From NCBI GenBank assembly GCA_009731375.1, contig BJOX01000303.1, forward strand, positions 515,222 through 547,535: a stretch of 32,314 bases of DNA. The letters are read 5' to 3'. Positions 1 to 13,543 of the stretch are shown here, in pieces (position 1 is the first letter of the stretch; each line of letters starts with the position of its first letter). The position numbers were made by a program, and so were the translations under genes. Below the pieces are notes generated by a model. The model made no database searches, was not told the DNA's origin, and saw nothing but the letters and a program-made list of their open reading frames with translations. Source of the DNA: Paulinella micropora (lineage: Eukaryota > Cercozoa > Imbricatea > Euglyphida).

Positions 1-25
1 GACCGGTATGTTCAATGAAAATACT

Positions 26-101
26 GGTGGCACCGACGGGAATCGAACTGGCGACAGGGCCCAGATGGTAGAACTTGACCACTGGGCTATCACTGTGTCC
101 A
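26..101 (-). other. tRNA-like remnant (possible head of a tRNA-derived SINE)
   Basis: Read on the minus strand, this stretch has an A-box-like motif (TAGCCCAGTGGTCA) and, about 35 nt later, a B-box-like motif (AGTTCGATTCCC), the spacing of an internal RNA polymerase III promoter. The acceptor arms do not pair and the T-stem pairs poorly, so it is not a working tRNA. A decayed tRNA gene or a SINE head are both possible. Confidence 0.3.
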
Positions 102-121
102 AAATAATAATAATAATAACA

Positions 122-154
<33 letters not shown>

Positions 155-203
155 GGCTTCCTCAGACTATAGCATCAGATCCAGATCCTGGACATGTGCC
201 TCC

Positions 204-243
<40 letters not shown>

Positions 244-260
244 TAATAATAATAAATTAC
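98..260. repeat. (AAT)n arrays
   Basis: Two AAT trinucleotide runs (about 101-153 and 206-256) flank a roughly 50-bp unique stretch that contains 'catgtgcctcca', similar to the unit found near 1921. No gene is seen. Confidence 0.9.
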
Positions 261-308
261 TAGGGGCTGCGCCAACACCTGAAGGATAGTTTGCGATGCG
301 CTTCGCGC

Positions 309-309
<1 letters not shown>

Positions 310-376
<67 letters not shown>

Positions 377-414
377 CTCCCCTCCCCCCCCCCCCCCCCC
401 CCCCNNNNNNNNNN
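310..414. repeat. Poly-C tract running into a 10-N gap
   Basis: About 95 bases are almost pure C, broken only by a short CT-rich patch near 372-384, and end at N bases 405-414. The complementary strand is a candidate G-quadruplex former. The gap is probably a sequencing failure in the homopolymer. Confidence 0.9.
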
Positions 415-450
415 CGTTCAATTGCTGGAGGTACCAGCAGAACGCAAGTG

Positions 451-790
451 TAAGCTCTGGTGGCATAGAAACCTAAAATCTCTGGTTTTTGTGCCACCCG
501 CCACCAAAAATTTTTTACCACCGAAGAGATCTCACCTAGAGGTGTCGGGTACACCAAACATCAGCCTCAAACTCCCTCAGGTGTGCGCAAACGGCGCCTG
601 GTGGCGCAAAAATCTCAATTTCCCGGTGTGTATGCCACCCGGCGCCACAATTTTTCTATTTTCGAAGAGAGCTCATCAAGAAGTGTCAGATACACCAAAT
701 AACAGCCGCTAACTCCCTCTGGTGTGCGCAAACAGCTGCTGGTGGCACAAGACCTCAATTTTCTGGTGAAGGTGTCACCCGCGACCAAAA
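451..790. repeat. Tandem repeat, period about 141 bp, 2.3 copies
   Basis: The motif 'tggtggc[a/g]ca' recurs near 459, 600 and 742. Each copy continues with a CCACC/GGTGG-rich inverted segment, a stretch like 'gaagagatctca', a stretch like 'tacaccaaa', and 'ctccctc'. The copies differ by scattered substitutions. No coding capacity is recognised. Confidence 0.75.
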
Positions 791-884
791 CTGGTACGTA
801 CAATCGCCGGGCTGGGGTTCCCGGGGGGAGGGCCCCCCGGAGCCCCTGCCCCGTCGACAGGGTACGTTCAATGGCCGGAGGCAC

Positions 885-1735
885 CGGCAAGTACTGCTAA
901 AAAACAAGGAAATTTGGTATTCAGGACACTCCCCTAACGCAAATATTTGCGTAAATTCCAAAAAATTATACCAGCATCAAGATCGAGTCTGCTGCTAACC
1001 ACACTGCCAATATGAACTCCCAACTCCTCCTGGTTCCCACAAACCATGATTTATTCCGATGGTAGAGCAGAAAATAGGCTAAAAAAACAAGGAATGTTGG
1101 CATTCAGGACACTCCCCTAACGCAAATATTTGCGTGAATTTCAAAAAATTATATCAGCATCAAGGTCGAGTCTGGGGCTAGCCACCCTGTCAATATGAGC
1201 TCCCAACTCCTCCTGGTTCACGCAAAGCATGATTTATTCCGATGGGAGAGCAGAAAATAGGCTAAAAAAACAAGGAATGTTGGCATTCAGGACACTCCCT
1301 AACGCAACTATTTGCGTGAATTTCAAAAAAGATCATATCAGCATCAAGATCGAGTCTGGGGCTAGCCACCCTGTCAATATGAGCTCCCAACTCCTGGTTC
1401 ACACAAACCATGCTTTATTCCGACGAGGGTGCAGAAAATAGGCTAAAAAAAAAAGGAATTTTGGCATTCAGGACACTGCCCTAACGCAAATATTTGCGTG
1501 AATTCCAAAGAAATTATTCCTCCTGGTTCACACAAACCATGATTGATTCCGATTGGGGTGCGAGAAAAAACAAGGAAACTTGGCATTCAGGACACTCCCC
1601 TAACGCAAATATTTGCGTGAATTCCAAAAAAATCATATCAGCATCAACACCGAGTCTGGGGCTAACCATCCTGCAAATATGAGCTCCGAACTCGTCTTCG
1701 TTCCCACAAACCATGATTTATTCCGACAGGGGTGC
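885..1735. repeat. Tandem repeat, period about 180 bp, with a 16-bp palindrome per unit
   Basis: Units begin at 'aaaaaacaaggaa' near 898, 1080, 1263, 1444 and 1566. Most carry the perfect palindrome ACGCAAATATTTGCGT, followed by 'atcagcatcaagatcgagtc' and 'ctcctggttc'. The fourth unit is about 125 bp because its middle is deleted. A short G-rich then C-rich hairpin (about 1743-1812) closes the array. ORFs through it merely follow the repeat period. Confidence 0.85.
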
Positions 1736-1837
1736 GGAAATGCGGGGTGGGGGGGGTGGGGGGGGGGTACACAATTTTCATTTTCCCCCTGCCCCCAAAC
1801 CCCCCACCCTCTTCACCAACACCTTTCAGGGATAATA

Positions 1838-1876
1838 ATAATCAACAACAACAACAACAACAACAAAAACAACAAC

Positions 1877-1922
<46 letters not shown>

Positions 1923-2352
1923 GTGCTTCTCTGTCAATGGCTGATGCATTTCTGCACATGCGCCTCCATCGTCTCACCCGTGAGGGGNNNNNNNNNNNNN
2001 NNNNNNNNNNNNNNNNNNNNNNNNNNNNNNNNNNNNNNNNNNNNNNNNNNNNNNNNNNNNNNNNNNNNNNNNNNNNNNNNNNNNNNNNNNNNNNNNNNNN
2101 NNNNNNNNNNNNNNNNNNNNNNNNNNNNNNNNNNNNNNNNNNNNNNNNNNNNNNNNNNNNNNNNNNNAATAGTGCTTCTCTGTCAATGGCTGATGCATTT
2201 CTGCACATGCGCCTCCATCGTCTCACCCGTGAGGGGAGTACGAAGAATTGACGATAGGCTCTAATGACACCCCCGCAANNNNNNNNNNNNNNNNNNNATA
2301 ATAATAATAATAATAATAATAATAATAGTAATAAATGATAATAATAAGAATA

Positions 2353-2413
<61 letters not shown>

Positions 2414-2472
2414 GTGCTTCTCTGTCAATGGCTGATGCAAATCTGCACATGCGCCTCCATCGTCTCACCCGT
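1838..2472. repeat. AAC/AAT arrays with a thrice-repeated ~66-bp unit at gap edges
   Basis: Trinucleotide arrays alternate with a unit starting 'agtgcttctctgtcaatggc' at about 1922, 2169 and 2414. The first two copies are identical and lie on either side of the 180-N gap at 1988-2167. The third ends at the gap starting at 2473. A further gap is at 2279-2297 and a 288-N gap at 2473-2760. Confidence 0.85.
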
Positions 2473-2760
2473 NNNNNNNNNNNNNNNNNNNNNNNNNNNN
2501 NNNNNNNNNNNNNNNNNNNNNNNNNNNNNNNNNNNNNNNNNNNNNNNNNNNNNNNNNNNNNNNNNNNNNNNNNNNNNNNNNNNNNNNNNNNNNNNNNNNN
2601 NNNNNNNNNNNNNNNNNNNNNNNNNNNNNNNNNNNNNNNNNNNNNNNNNNNNNNNNNNNNNNNNNNNNNNNNNNNNNNNNNNNNNNNNNNNNNNNNNNNN
2701 NNNNNNNNNNNNNNNNNNNNNNNNNNNNNNNNNNNNNNNNNNNNNNNNNNNNNNNNNNNN

Positions 2761-2857
2761 AAAGTCTCCACACCAATCGGTGGAATAAAGGAAGTGACGG
2801 CATAGAACATTACTCTAGGAGCTTTATACCAATCAGCCCATGGAAAGGACCGATGGC
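2761..2857 (-). CDS. Possible exon 10 of secreted TPR-like gene, truncated by gap
   Basis: After acceptor 'tacatag', a frame open to the gap reads [19 protein letters not shown] and onward. Two leading bases complete the split codon from exon 9. Base composition is less GC-rich than the other exons and the family is not recognised. Confidence 0.4.
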
Positions 2858-2870
2858 CTATGTACTCCAA

Positions 2871-2949
<79 letters not shown>

Positions 2950-2951
2950 GC

Positions 2952-2982
<31 letters not shown>

Positions 2983-3158
2983 GCAACAACAAGAACAACA
3001 AGAACAACAAGAACAACAATAACAACAATAAGAACAATAACAACAAGAACAAGAACAACAACAACAACAACAACAACAGCAGCAGCAGCAGCAACAACAA
3101 CAATAACAACAATAATAACAATAACAACAATAACAACAACAACAATAACAATAACAAT

Positions 3159-3192
<34 letters not shown>

Positions 3193-3407
3193 GCAGCAGC
3201 AACAGCAGCAACAACAAGAACAACAAGAACAAAAATAACAACAATAACAACAAGAACAACAAGAACAACAAGAACAAGAACAAGAACAACAACAACAACA
3301 ACAACAACAACAGCAGCAGCAGCAGCAACAACAATAACAACAATAACAACAATAATAACAATAACAACAATAACAACAACAACAACAGCAACAACAACAA
3401 CAACAAT

Positions 3408-3438
<31 letters not shown>

Positions 3439-3467
3439 GCAACAGCAGCAGCAACAACAATAACAAT

Positions 3468-3502
<35 letters not shown>

Positions 3503-5460
3503 GAACAACAACAACAACAAGAACAACAACAACAACAACAACAACAAGAACAACAACAACAACAACAACAACAACAAGAACAAGAAGAAGAAGAAGAAGA
3601 AGAAGAAGAAGAAGAAGAAGAACAACAACAACAAGAATGATGACCTGTCCACGTGTTCACCCCGCCCTGGCCGTCAAGACGTAACAGCTACATTACATAC
3701 ATTACATACATTACATACATTACATACATACATACATGTATACATATACGCATACATACATGCATACATACATACATCTATACATACCTATATACATACA
3801 TACATACGTTCGTACGTACGTACGTACATACATACATACATACATACATACATACATACATACATACATACATACATGCATACATACATACATCTATACA
3901 TACCTATATACATACCTATATACATACATACATACGTTCGTACGTACGTACGTACGTACATACATACATACATACATACATACATACATACATACATACA
4001 TACATACATACATACATTACATACATTACATATATTACATACATACATACATACATACATACACATACATACATACATACATACATACATACATACATGC
4101 ATGCATACACACATACATACATACATACATACATACATACATACATACATGCATACATACATACGTACATACGTACATACATACATACATACATACATAC
4201 ATACATACATGCATACATACATACATACATACATACATACATACATACATACATAGATACAAGGGTGTTGACCGAGGCATTGTAGGCCTGTAGCGCCTTG
4301 TGGAACGAGTCTCCGTGGCCTACTGCCTGATAGCAATCTACATAACATCAACATCAACGTTATCTATGCACGTTTGTTTGTTTGTTTGTTTGTTTGGTTT
4401 GTTTGTTTGTTTGGTTTGTTTGTTTGTGGAACGAGTCTCTATGGCCAGCTGCCTGATAGCAATCTACATACATACATCAACGTTATCTATGTACGTTTGT
4501 TTGTTTGTTTGTTTGTTTGTTTGCTTGTTGTTTGCTTGTTTGTGGAACGAGTCTCCATGGCCAGCTGCCTGATAGCAATCTACATACATACATCAACGTT
4601 TTCCATGTTATGTATGTATGTATGTATGTATGTATCTTTGTATGTTTGTTTGTATGTTTGTTTGTTTGTTTGTTTGTTTGTTTGTGGAACGAGTCGCCAT
4701 GGCCAGCTATGGCCAGCTGCCTGATAGCAATCTACATACATACATACATGAACGTTATGCATGTTATGTATGTATGTATGTATGTATGTATGTATGTATG
4801 TATGTATGTATGAATGTTTGTTTGCTTGTTTGTTTGTATGTTTGTTTGTTTGTGGAACGAGTCGCCATGGCCCATCGCTTGATAACAATATACAAACATG
4901 CATACATACCTTACATACAACATATTAGCACACGCATGGATATATACCTACACAATACATACTGCCCAGGAGCATGTGATCGTGTCCGTCCTGCAACGGT
5001 GGGTAATCCATACATACATACATACATACATACATACGTATGTACGTACGTACATACATACATACATCCATCCATCCATCCATCCATCCATCCATACATA
5101 CATACATACATACATACATACATACATACATACACACATACATACACACATACATACACACATACATACACACATACATACATACATACATAAATACACA
5201 CATACATACATATACAAACACATATAGATAGGTAGCTACGAACATACCGTCCAGTAGCATATGAACGTGTCCGTCCTGCAGCGGTGGGTAATCCATACAT
5301 ACATACATACATACATAAGTACATACAAACATACATACATAATACACAAACAAACACATACATATATAGACACGTACATACCGCCGAGTAGCATGTGAAC
5401 GTGTCCGTCCCGCAGCGGTGGGTACTCGGGGTAGTACTTGATGATGCGACGCAGCAGCCT

Positions 5461-5518
<58 letters not shown>

Positions 5519-5583
5519 TAATCGGGGTAGTACTTGATTATGCCACGCAAAAGCCTGCAGAGATAGGCAGGCAGGTAGATAGG

Positions 5584-5647
<64 letters not shown>

Positions 5648-5656
5648 TAGACAGAC

Positions 5657-5715
<59 letters not shown>

Positions 5716-5764
5716 AGATAGATAACATTATTGGGGTAGTGCTTGAGTATACCACGCAGCAGCC

Positions 5765-5799
<35 letters not shown>

Positions 5800-5869
5800 G
5801 CAGGTAGGTAGGTAGGTAGGTAGGTAGGTAGCATAATCGTGTAGTACTTGAGTATGCCACGCAGCAGCC

Positions 5870-5918
<49 letters not shown>

Positions 5919-6099
5919 GCAGGTAGGTAGGTAGGAGGTAGGTAGGTAGCGTTACTGCATTATGCCGCAACAGCCTGGAGAGATAGGTAGGTAGATAAAT
6001 AGATAGGTAGATAGGTAGGTAGGTAGGTAGGTAGGTAGGTAGGTAGGTAGATCGATAGATAGATCGATCGATAGATCGATCGATCGATCGATAGATAGA

Positions 6100-6147
<48 letters not shown>

Positions 6148-6597
6148 TAGATAGATAGATAGATGAAATATCGACTAATGTCAGAAAAAAGGAGCTTCTG
6201 ATTTCGTCAACCAGGAAGTCTGTGGGTAAAGTATTAACCCGATGCCCAGCTAAGCCGTGATGTTTGCACGGAAGGGACTGATACAGGCAATACCAAAGCT
6301 CCCTAGTACCAGGCGGGGCCAGGGCTCGTTCCATAAAGCGCCCCTTGCAGAACGAGCTCCCACCTCCATTACAGAGGACCCAGTAAGCAGATGGAGTTTC
6401 GAGACTGTTCGACAGTCTAGTATAAACCGACAGAGCACTGTGGGTTTTATTCCGGGCTCAACAAGCGAGAAAGGGCACCCTGAGGGAACAGGATTGTGCT
6501 TCCCGTCGCTATTTCGGCATGTGACTTATAGGCGTATGGCTAGGCACACATAAGGCACCCCACCACGGGCCCAGCACACCCACACCATCCAAAATTC

Positions 6598-6653
<56 letters not shown>

Positions 6654-6687
6654 GGATAGATGGATAGATAGATAGATAGATAGATAG

Positions 6688-6719
<32 letters not shown>

Positions 6720-7396
6720 GAGATGTCGCAAAGTAATGTAGTCCTTGCAGAAGAACGCAGTTTCACATCAAACAGTAATTTGTGTACTGTGCATGTGTCC
6801 GGGATGGGAATCACGGGTAGACTGTGTTCTGGAAAAAAGAAGAGGAGTACGTTGAAGAAAAAGGCGATCTAGGAATAGAGAGTGGGAGGATAAGGAAGAA
6901 GGGAAAGAAAAGGAAGCCGTTAGTCCAAGTGTTTTGAGCACCGTAAGCTTGCGCAAGCTACAATGATGACATTGTATAAGGCCTAAACCCCCGAAGGGAC
7001 CTAGCCCGGGCTATGCAACACTGGACGGCTATTACGGAATGCAGTCACCGATACGGACTAGAGGAAGATTAGTCCAATTTTTGACTGCACAGGAGCGATA
7101 AATCGCAAAAGAGCAACGAGCTACGCAGGACGATAGCTTGAAGCAAAGGGATTTGGATTGGGGATGGGAAAAACCCAAGGCGCGGAAACATCGATGAACA
7201 GAGAACGATACCATGCCGCGAGCCCCGCATTCGATTGGTCGAAGGTGGCAGGTCCATCCGTTGTCCTCGATTTGAGATTTGAGCCCATTGTATCGGCTGG
7301 TCTTGTAGGCTCGTGCGTCAAGGATGTTTTCCTCGACCGGGCACGTGAGTTCGATCAGTATACACTTCTAGATAGATAGATAGATAGATAGGTAGG

Positions 7397-7431
<35 letters not shown>

Positions 7432-7475
7432 TAGATAGTAGATTAGTAGATAGGTAGATAGATAGATAGATAAGT

Positions 7476-7511
<36 letters not shown>

Positions 7512-7532
7512 CAGACAAAGAGACAGACAGAC

Positions 7533-7600
<68 letters not shown>

Positions 7601-8147
7601 GAAATATCGACTAATATCAGAAAAAAAGGAGCTTCTGATTTCGTCAACCAGGAATTCTGTGGGTAAAGTATGAACCCGATGCCCAGCTAAGCCGTGATGT
7701 TTGCACGGAAGGGACTGATACAGGCAATACCAAATCTCCCTAGTACCAGGCGGGGCCAGGGCTCGTTCCATAAGCACCCCTTGCAGAACGAGCTCCCACC
7801 TCCATTACAGAGGGCCCAGTAAGCAGATGGAGTTTCGAGACTGTTCGACAGTCTAGTATAAACCGACAGAGCACTGTGGGTTTTATTCCGGGCTCAACAA
7901 GCGAGAAAGGGCACCCTGAGGGAACAGGATTGTGCTTCCCGTCGCTATTTCGGCATGTGACTTATAGGCGTATGGCTAGGCACACATAAGGCACCCCACC
8001 ACGGGCCCAGCACACCCACACCATCCCCTAATTCTCTGTCTGTCGACAGATGGCACCCATTTCAAAAAACCAAACCCAAGGGAGGGTCAGTGACACCTCA
8101 AGTGGCCTTGGTTCACTCCGTGGAGTAATGAGATCAACTGATGAAAT

Positions 8148-8188
<41 letters not shown>

Positions 8189-8193
8189 CGATC

Positions 8194-8236
<43 letters not shown>

Positions 8237-8237
8237 G

Positions 8238-8276
<39 letters not shown>

Positions 8277-8341
8277 CGATAGATAGATAGATCGATAGAT
8301 AGATCGATAGATAGATCGATAGATAGATCGATAGATAGATC

Positions 8342-8396
<55 letters not shown>

Positions 8397-8397
8397 G

Positions 8398-8429
<32 letters not shown>

Positions 8430-8444
8430 TATAGATAGATAGAC

Positions 8445-8490
<46 letters not shown>

Positions 8491-8557
8491 GTAGGCAGGT
8501 AGACAGGTAGATAGATAGCGTAATTGGGGTAGTACTTCATTATGCCACCCAGTAGCC

Positions 8558-8600
<43 letters not shown>

Positions 8601-8644
8601 GTGGATAGATAGGTAGGTAGGTAGGTAGGTAGGTAGGTAGACAG

Positions 8645-8718
<74 letters not shown>

Positions 8719-8861
8719 CTATGTCTACCTCTACCTACATCTGCATCTACATGTATATCTATCTATCTATCTACCTACCTAGCTACCTACCTACCTCCTC
8801 CCTAGCGTCTCACGGTCTATCTTTTCTATCTTATATATCTTATCTATCTACCTCTACCTAC

Positions 8862-8920
<59 letters not shown>

Positions 8921-8929
8921 CATCTATCC

Positions 8930-9020
<91 letters not shown>

Positions 9021-9021
9021 G

Positions 9022-9106
<85 letters not shown>

Positions 9107-9196
9107 CCTACCTACTTACCTACCTATCTGCCTATCTACCTACCTACCTACCTACCTCCTCATTGCCCCAGACGAGTGCGCCTCCAGGTCTGTCTG

Positions 9197-9261
<65 letters not shown>

Positions 9262-9409
9262 ATCGCCCCCTACGAGCGCGCCTACCTCATCTATCTTATC
9301 TATCCTATCTACTTCAACTACTTTAACTATCTTATCTATCTTATCTACTTCAACTACTTCAACTATCTTATCTATCTTATCTATGTACCTACCTACCTCT
9401 AACTGCATC

Positions 9410-9469
<60 letters not shown>

Positions 9470-9553
9470 CCTAAGATATATAAGATAGAAAAGATAGGAT
9501 AGATGAACCGTGATGCGCGCTCGTAGGGGGCGATGAGGGAGGTGACGTGTCCT

Positions 9554-9622
<69 letters not shown>

Positions 9623-9647
9623 GTAGGTAGGTAGGTAGGTAGGTAGG

Positions 9648-9686
<39 letters not shown>

Positions 9687-10436
9687 GATAGATAGATAGA
9701 TAAGATAGATAGATAGATAGATAAGATAGATAGATAGATAAGATAGATAGATAGATAAGATAGATAGATAAGATAGATAGATAAGATAGATAGATAAGAT
9801 AGATAGATAGATAGATAGACAGACAGATAGATAGATAGATAGATGAAATATCGACTAATTTCAGAAAAAAGGAGCTTCTGATTTCGTCAACCAGGAAGTC
9901 TGTGGGTAAAGTATTAACCCGATGCCCAGCTAAGCCGTGATGTTTGCACGGAAGGGACTGATACAGGCAATACCAAAGCTCCCTAGTACCAGGCGGGGCC
10001 AGGGCTCGTTCCATAAAGCGCCCCTTGCAGAACGAGCTCCCACCTCCATTACAGAGGGCCCAGTAAGCAGATGGAGTTTCGAGACTGTTCGACAGTCTAG
10101 TATAAACCGACAGAGCACTGTGGGTTTTATTCCGGGCTCAACAAGCGAGAAAGGGCACCCTGAGGGAACAGGATTGTGCTTCCCGTCGCTATTTCGGCAT
10201 GTGACTTATAGGCGTATGGCTAGGCACACATAAGGCACCCCACCACGGGCCCAGCACACTCACACCATCCCCTAATTCTCTGTCTGTCGACAGATGGCAC
10301 CCATTTCAAAAAATCAAGCCCAAGAGAGGGTCAGTGACACCTCAAGTGGCCTTGGTTCATTCCGTAGAGTAAGTGATAAGATCAACTGATGAAATATCGA
10401 CTAATGTCATAGATAGATAGATAGATAGATAGAATC

Positions 10437-10494
<58 letters not shown>

Positions 10495-10531
10495 TATAGA
10501 TAGATAGATAGATAGATAAATAGATAGATCA

Positions 10532-10583
<52 letters not shown>

Positions 10584-11127
10584 GTAGACTATCTATGTGC
10601 TTTCCCTTGGCGGGTTGCTTCTTGAGACCGCGGTGCAGTGTGTCCAACATAGATATAGATTGATACATAGCTAGATATGTAGGTAGATTGGTCTATTGGT
10701 AGGTTGGTTGATATATCTAGCCTATCTATGTAAGCTACCTTCTGTGATTGCTTGATATAGATAAATACATAGCTAGATATGTAGGTATATTGGCCAATTG
10801 GTAGGTAGGTTGATATGTCTAGCCTATTTATCTAAGCTGCCTTCTGTGATTGCTTGATATAGATAGCTTTGATAGATGGCCTGATTGCTTGAAATAGATA
10901 GATATGTAGATTATAAATATGGCCTATTGGTAGGTGGGTTGATATATCTATTAATCTGTGTAAGCTACCTTCTGTCATTGCTTGATATAGATAGGTATAT
11001 AGATAGATATATAGGAAGATTGGTCGATTGGTAGGTAAGTTGATATATCGAGCCCCTATCTCTGCAATCCTACCTTCTCTGTTTGCTTCTTGAGCCTCCC
11101 GCTGCTGTGCGTCCGACATAGAGATAG

Positions 11128-11175
<48 letters not shown>

Positions 11176-11194
11176 TGGTAGGTAGATTGGTAGG

Positions 11195-11244
<50 letters not shown>

Positions 11245-11283
11245 TATATATACATAGATACATAGATAGATACATAGATAGAC

Positions 11284-11325
<42 letters not shown>

Positions 11326-11415
11326 GTAGGTAGGTAGGTAGATTGGCCATTGGTAGGCAGGTTGATATATATAATATCTACCCTATCTATAGGATACCTA
11401 TCCATCTATCTATCC

Positions 11416-11512
<97 letters not shown>

Positions 11513-11955
11513 CAGACAGAGAATTAGGGGATGGTGTGGGTGTGCTGGGCCCGTGGTGGGGTGCCTTATGTGTGCCTAGCCATACGCCTATAAGTCACAT
11601 GCCGAAATAGCGACGGGAAGCACAATCCTGTTCCCTCAGGGTGCCCTTTCTCGCTTGTTGAGCCCGGAATAAAACCCACAGTGCTCTGTCGGTTTATACT
11701 AGACTGTCGAACAGTCTCGAAACTCCATCTGCTTACTGGGCCCTCTGTAATGGAGGTGGGAGCTCGTTCTGCAAGGGGCGCTTATGGAACGAGCCCTGGC
11801 CCCGCCTGGTACTAGGGAGATTTTGGTATCGCCTGTATCAGTCCCTTCCGTGCAAACATCACGGCTTAGCTGGGCATCGGGTTAATACTTTACCCACAGA
11901 CTTCCTTGGTTGACGAAATCAGAAGCTCCTTTTTTCTGACATTAGTCGATATCTC

Positions 11956-12042
<87 letters not shown>

Positions 12043-12160
12043 GCTGGCTGGTGATCCACCTGCTCTGATGGCTTCTTGAGCCTGCCGATGCAGTGTGTCG
12101 GGGTCCGCGCGCTTCACACATACATACATACATACATACATACATCTATACATACATACA

Positions 12161-12194
<34 letters not shown>

Positions 12195-12615
12195 CGTATA
12201 TACGCACGTACACACACACATACATACATACATACATACATGCATACATACATACATACATCCATACATACATACATACATGCGCACATGCGTACGTACG
12301 TACACGTACGTACGTACGTACACACATACACACACATACATACATACATACATACATACATACATACATACATACATACATGCATACATACGTACATACA
12401 TGCATACATGCATACATACATGCATACATACATGCATACATACATGCATACATACATGCATACATACATGCATAAATACATGCATACATACATGCATACA
12501 TACATGCATACATACATGCATACATACATGCATACATACATGCATACATACCTCTTTCTTCTTCACAACTGACTCCGCCGCCTGCGCAGCGCTGCGCACC
12601 TATGTACATATGTAC

Positions 12616-12646
<31 letters not shown>

Positions 12647-12797
12647 TGTATGTATGTATCCATGCATGTATGTATGTATGTATATATCCATGCATATATG
12701 TATGTATGTATGCATGTATGTATGTATGTATGCAAGGGGCGGATAGAAAAAGTGCATCACATTTGCTTCAGATAGGTCATCTGTCTATCTATCTATC

Positions 12798-12861
<64 letters not shown>

Positions 12862-13005
12862 GCTTTTGTCTCCTGCTTCACCGCTCTACACATCTTATCA
12901 ATCAAGCGCGGACGTTGTATGTATGTCTGTATTCTGTAGATAGATAGATAGAAAGATAGATAGAAAGATAGATAGATAGATATACATATATACATATATA
13001 TATGT

Positions 13006-13036
<31 letters not shown>

Positions 13037-13082
13037 GATAGATAGATAAATAGATAGAGAGAGATAGAGAGATAGATAGATG

Positions 13083-13122
<40 letters not shown>

Positions 13123-13223
13123 TGTTTGGTCTATCAGCTCTGCATATCCGAAGACATAGGCATCCATTCCACCCCGCCACCAATCGGCGACTGGGTAGCG
13201 GGCTGGGAGTGGGCACTAGTCCC

Positions 13224-13281
<58 letters not shown>

Positions 13282-13333
13282 CAGACAGTAGATAGATAGA
13301 TAGACAGACAGATAGACAGATAGACAGATAGAC

Positions 13334-13367
<34 letters not shown>

Positions 13368-13481
13368 GTAGGTAGGTAGGTAGGTAGGTAGGTAGGTAGA
13401 TAGATAGATAGATAGATAGATGGATGGATGGATGGATGGATGGATGGATGGACATTCAGGCAGACAGACAGATAGACAGAC

Positions 13482-13543
<62 letters not shown>

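Noticed and set aside
2853-4256. 467-codon plus-strand frame (poly-Asn then YIHT)
   Set aside because: It is a translation of AAC/AAT and ATAC repeats; comparably long frames are open on the other strand and in other phases.
8130-10405. CTGATGA motif at the ends of repeat copies B and C as a hammerhead ribozyme
   Set aside because: The required downstream GAAA core and paired stems are not present at the right distances.
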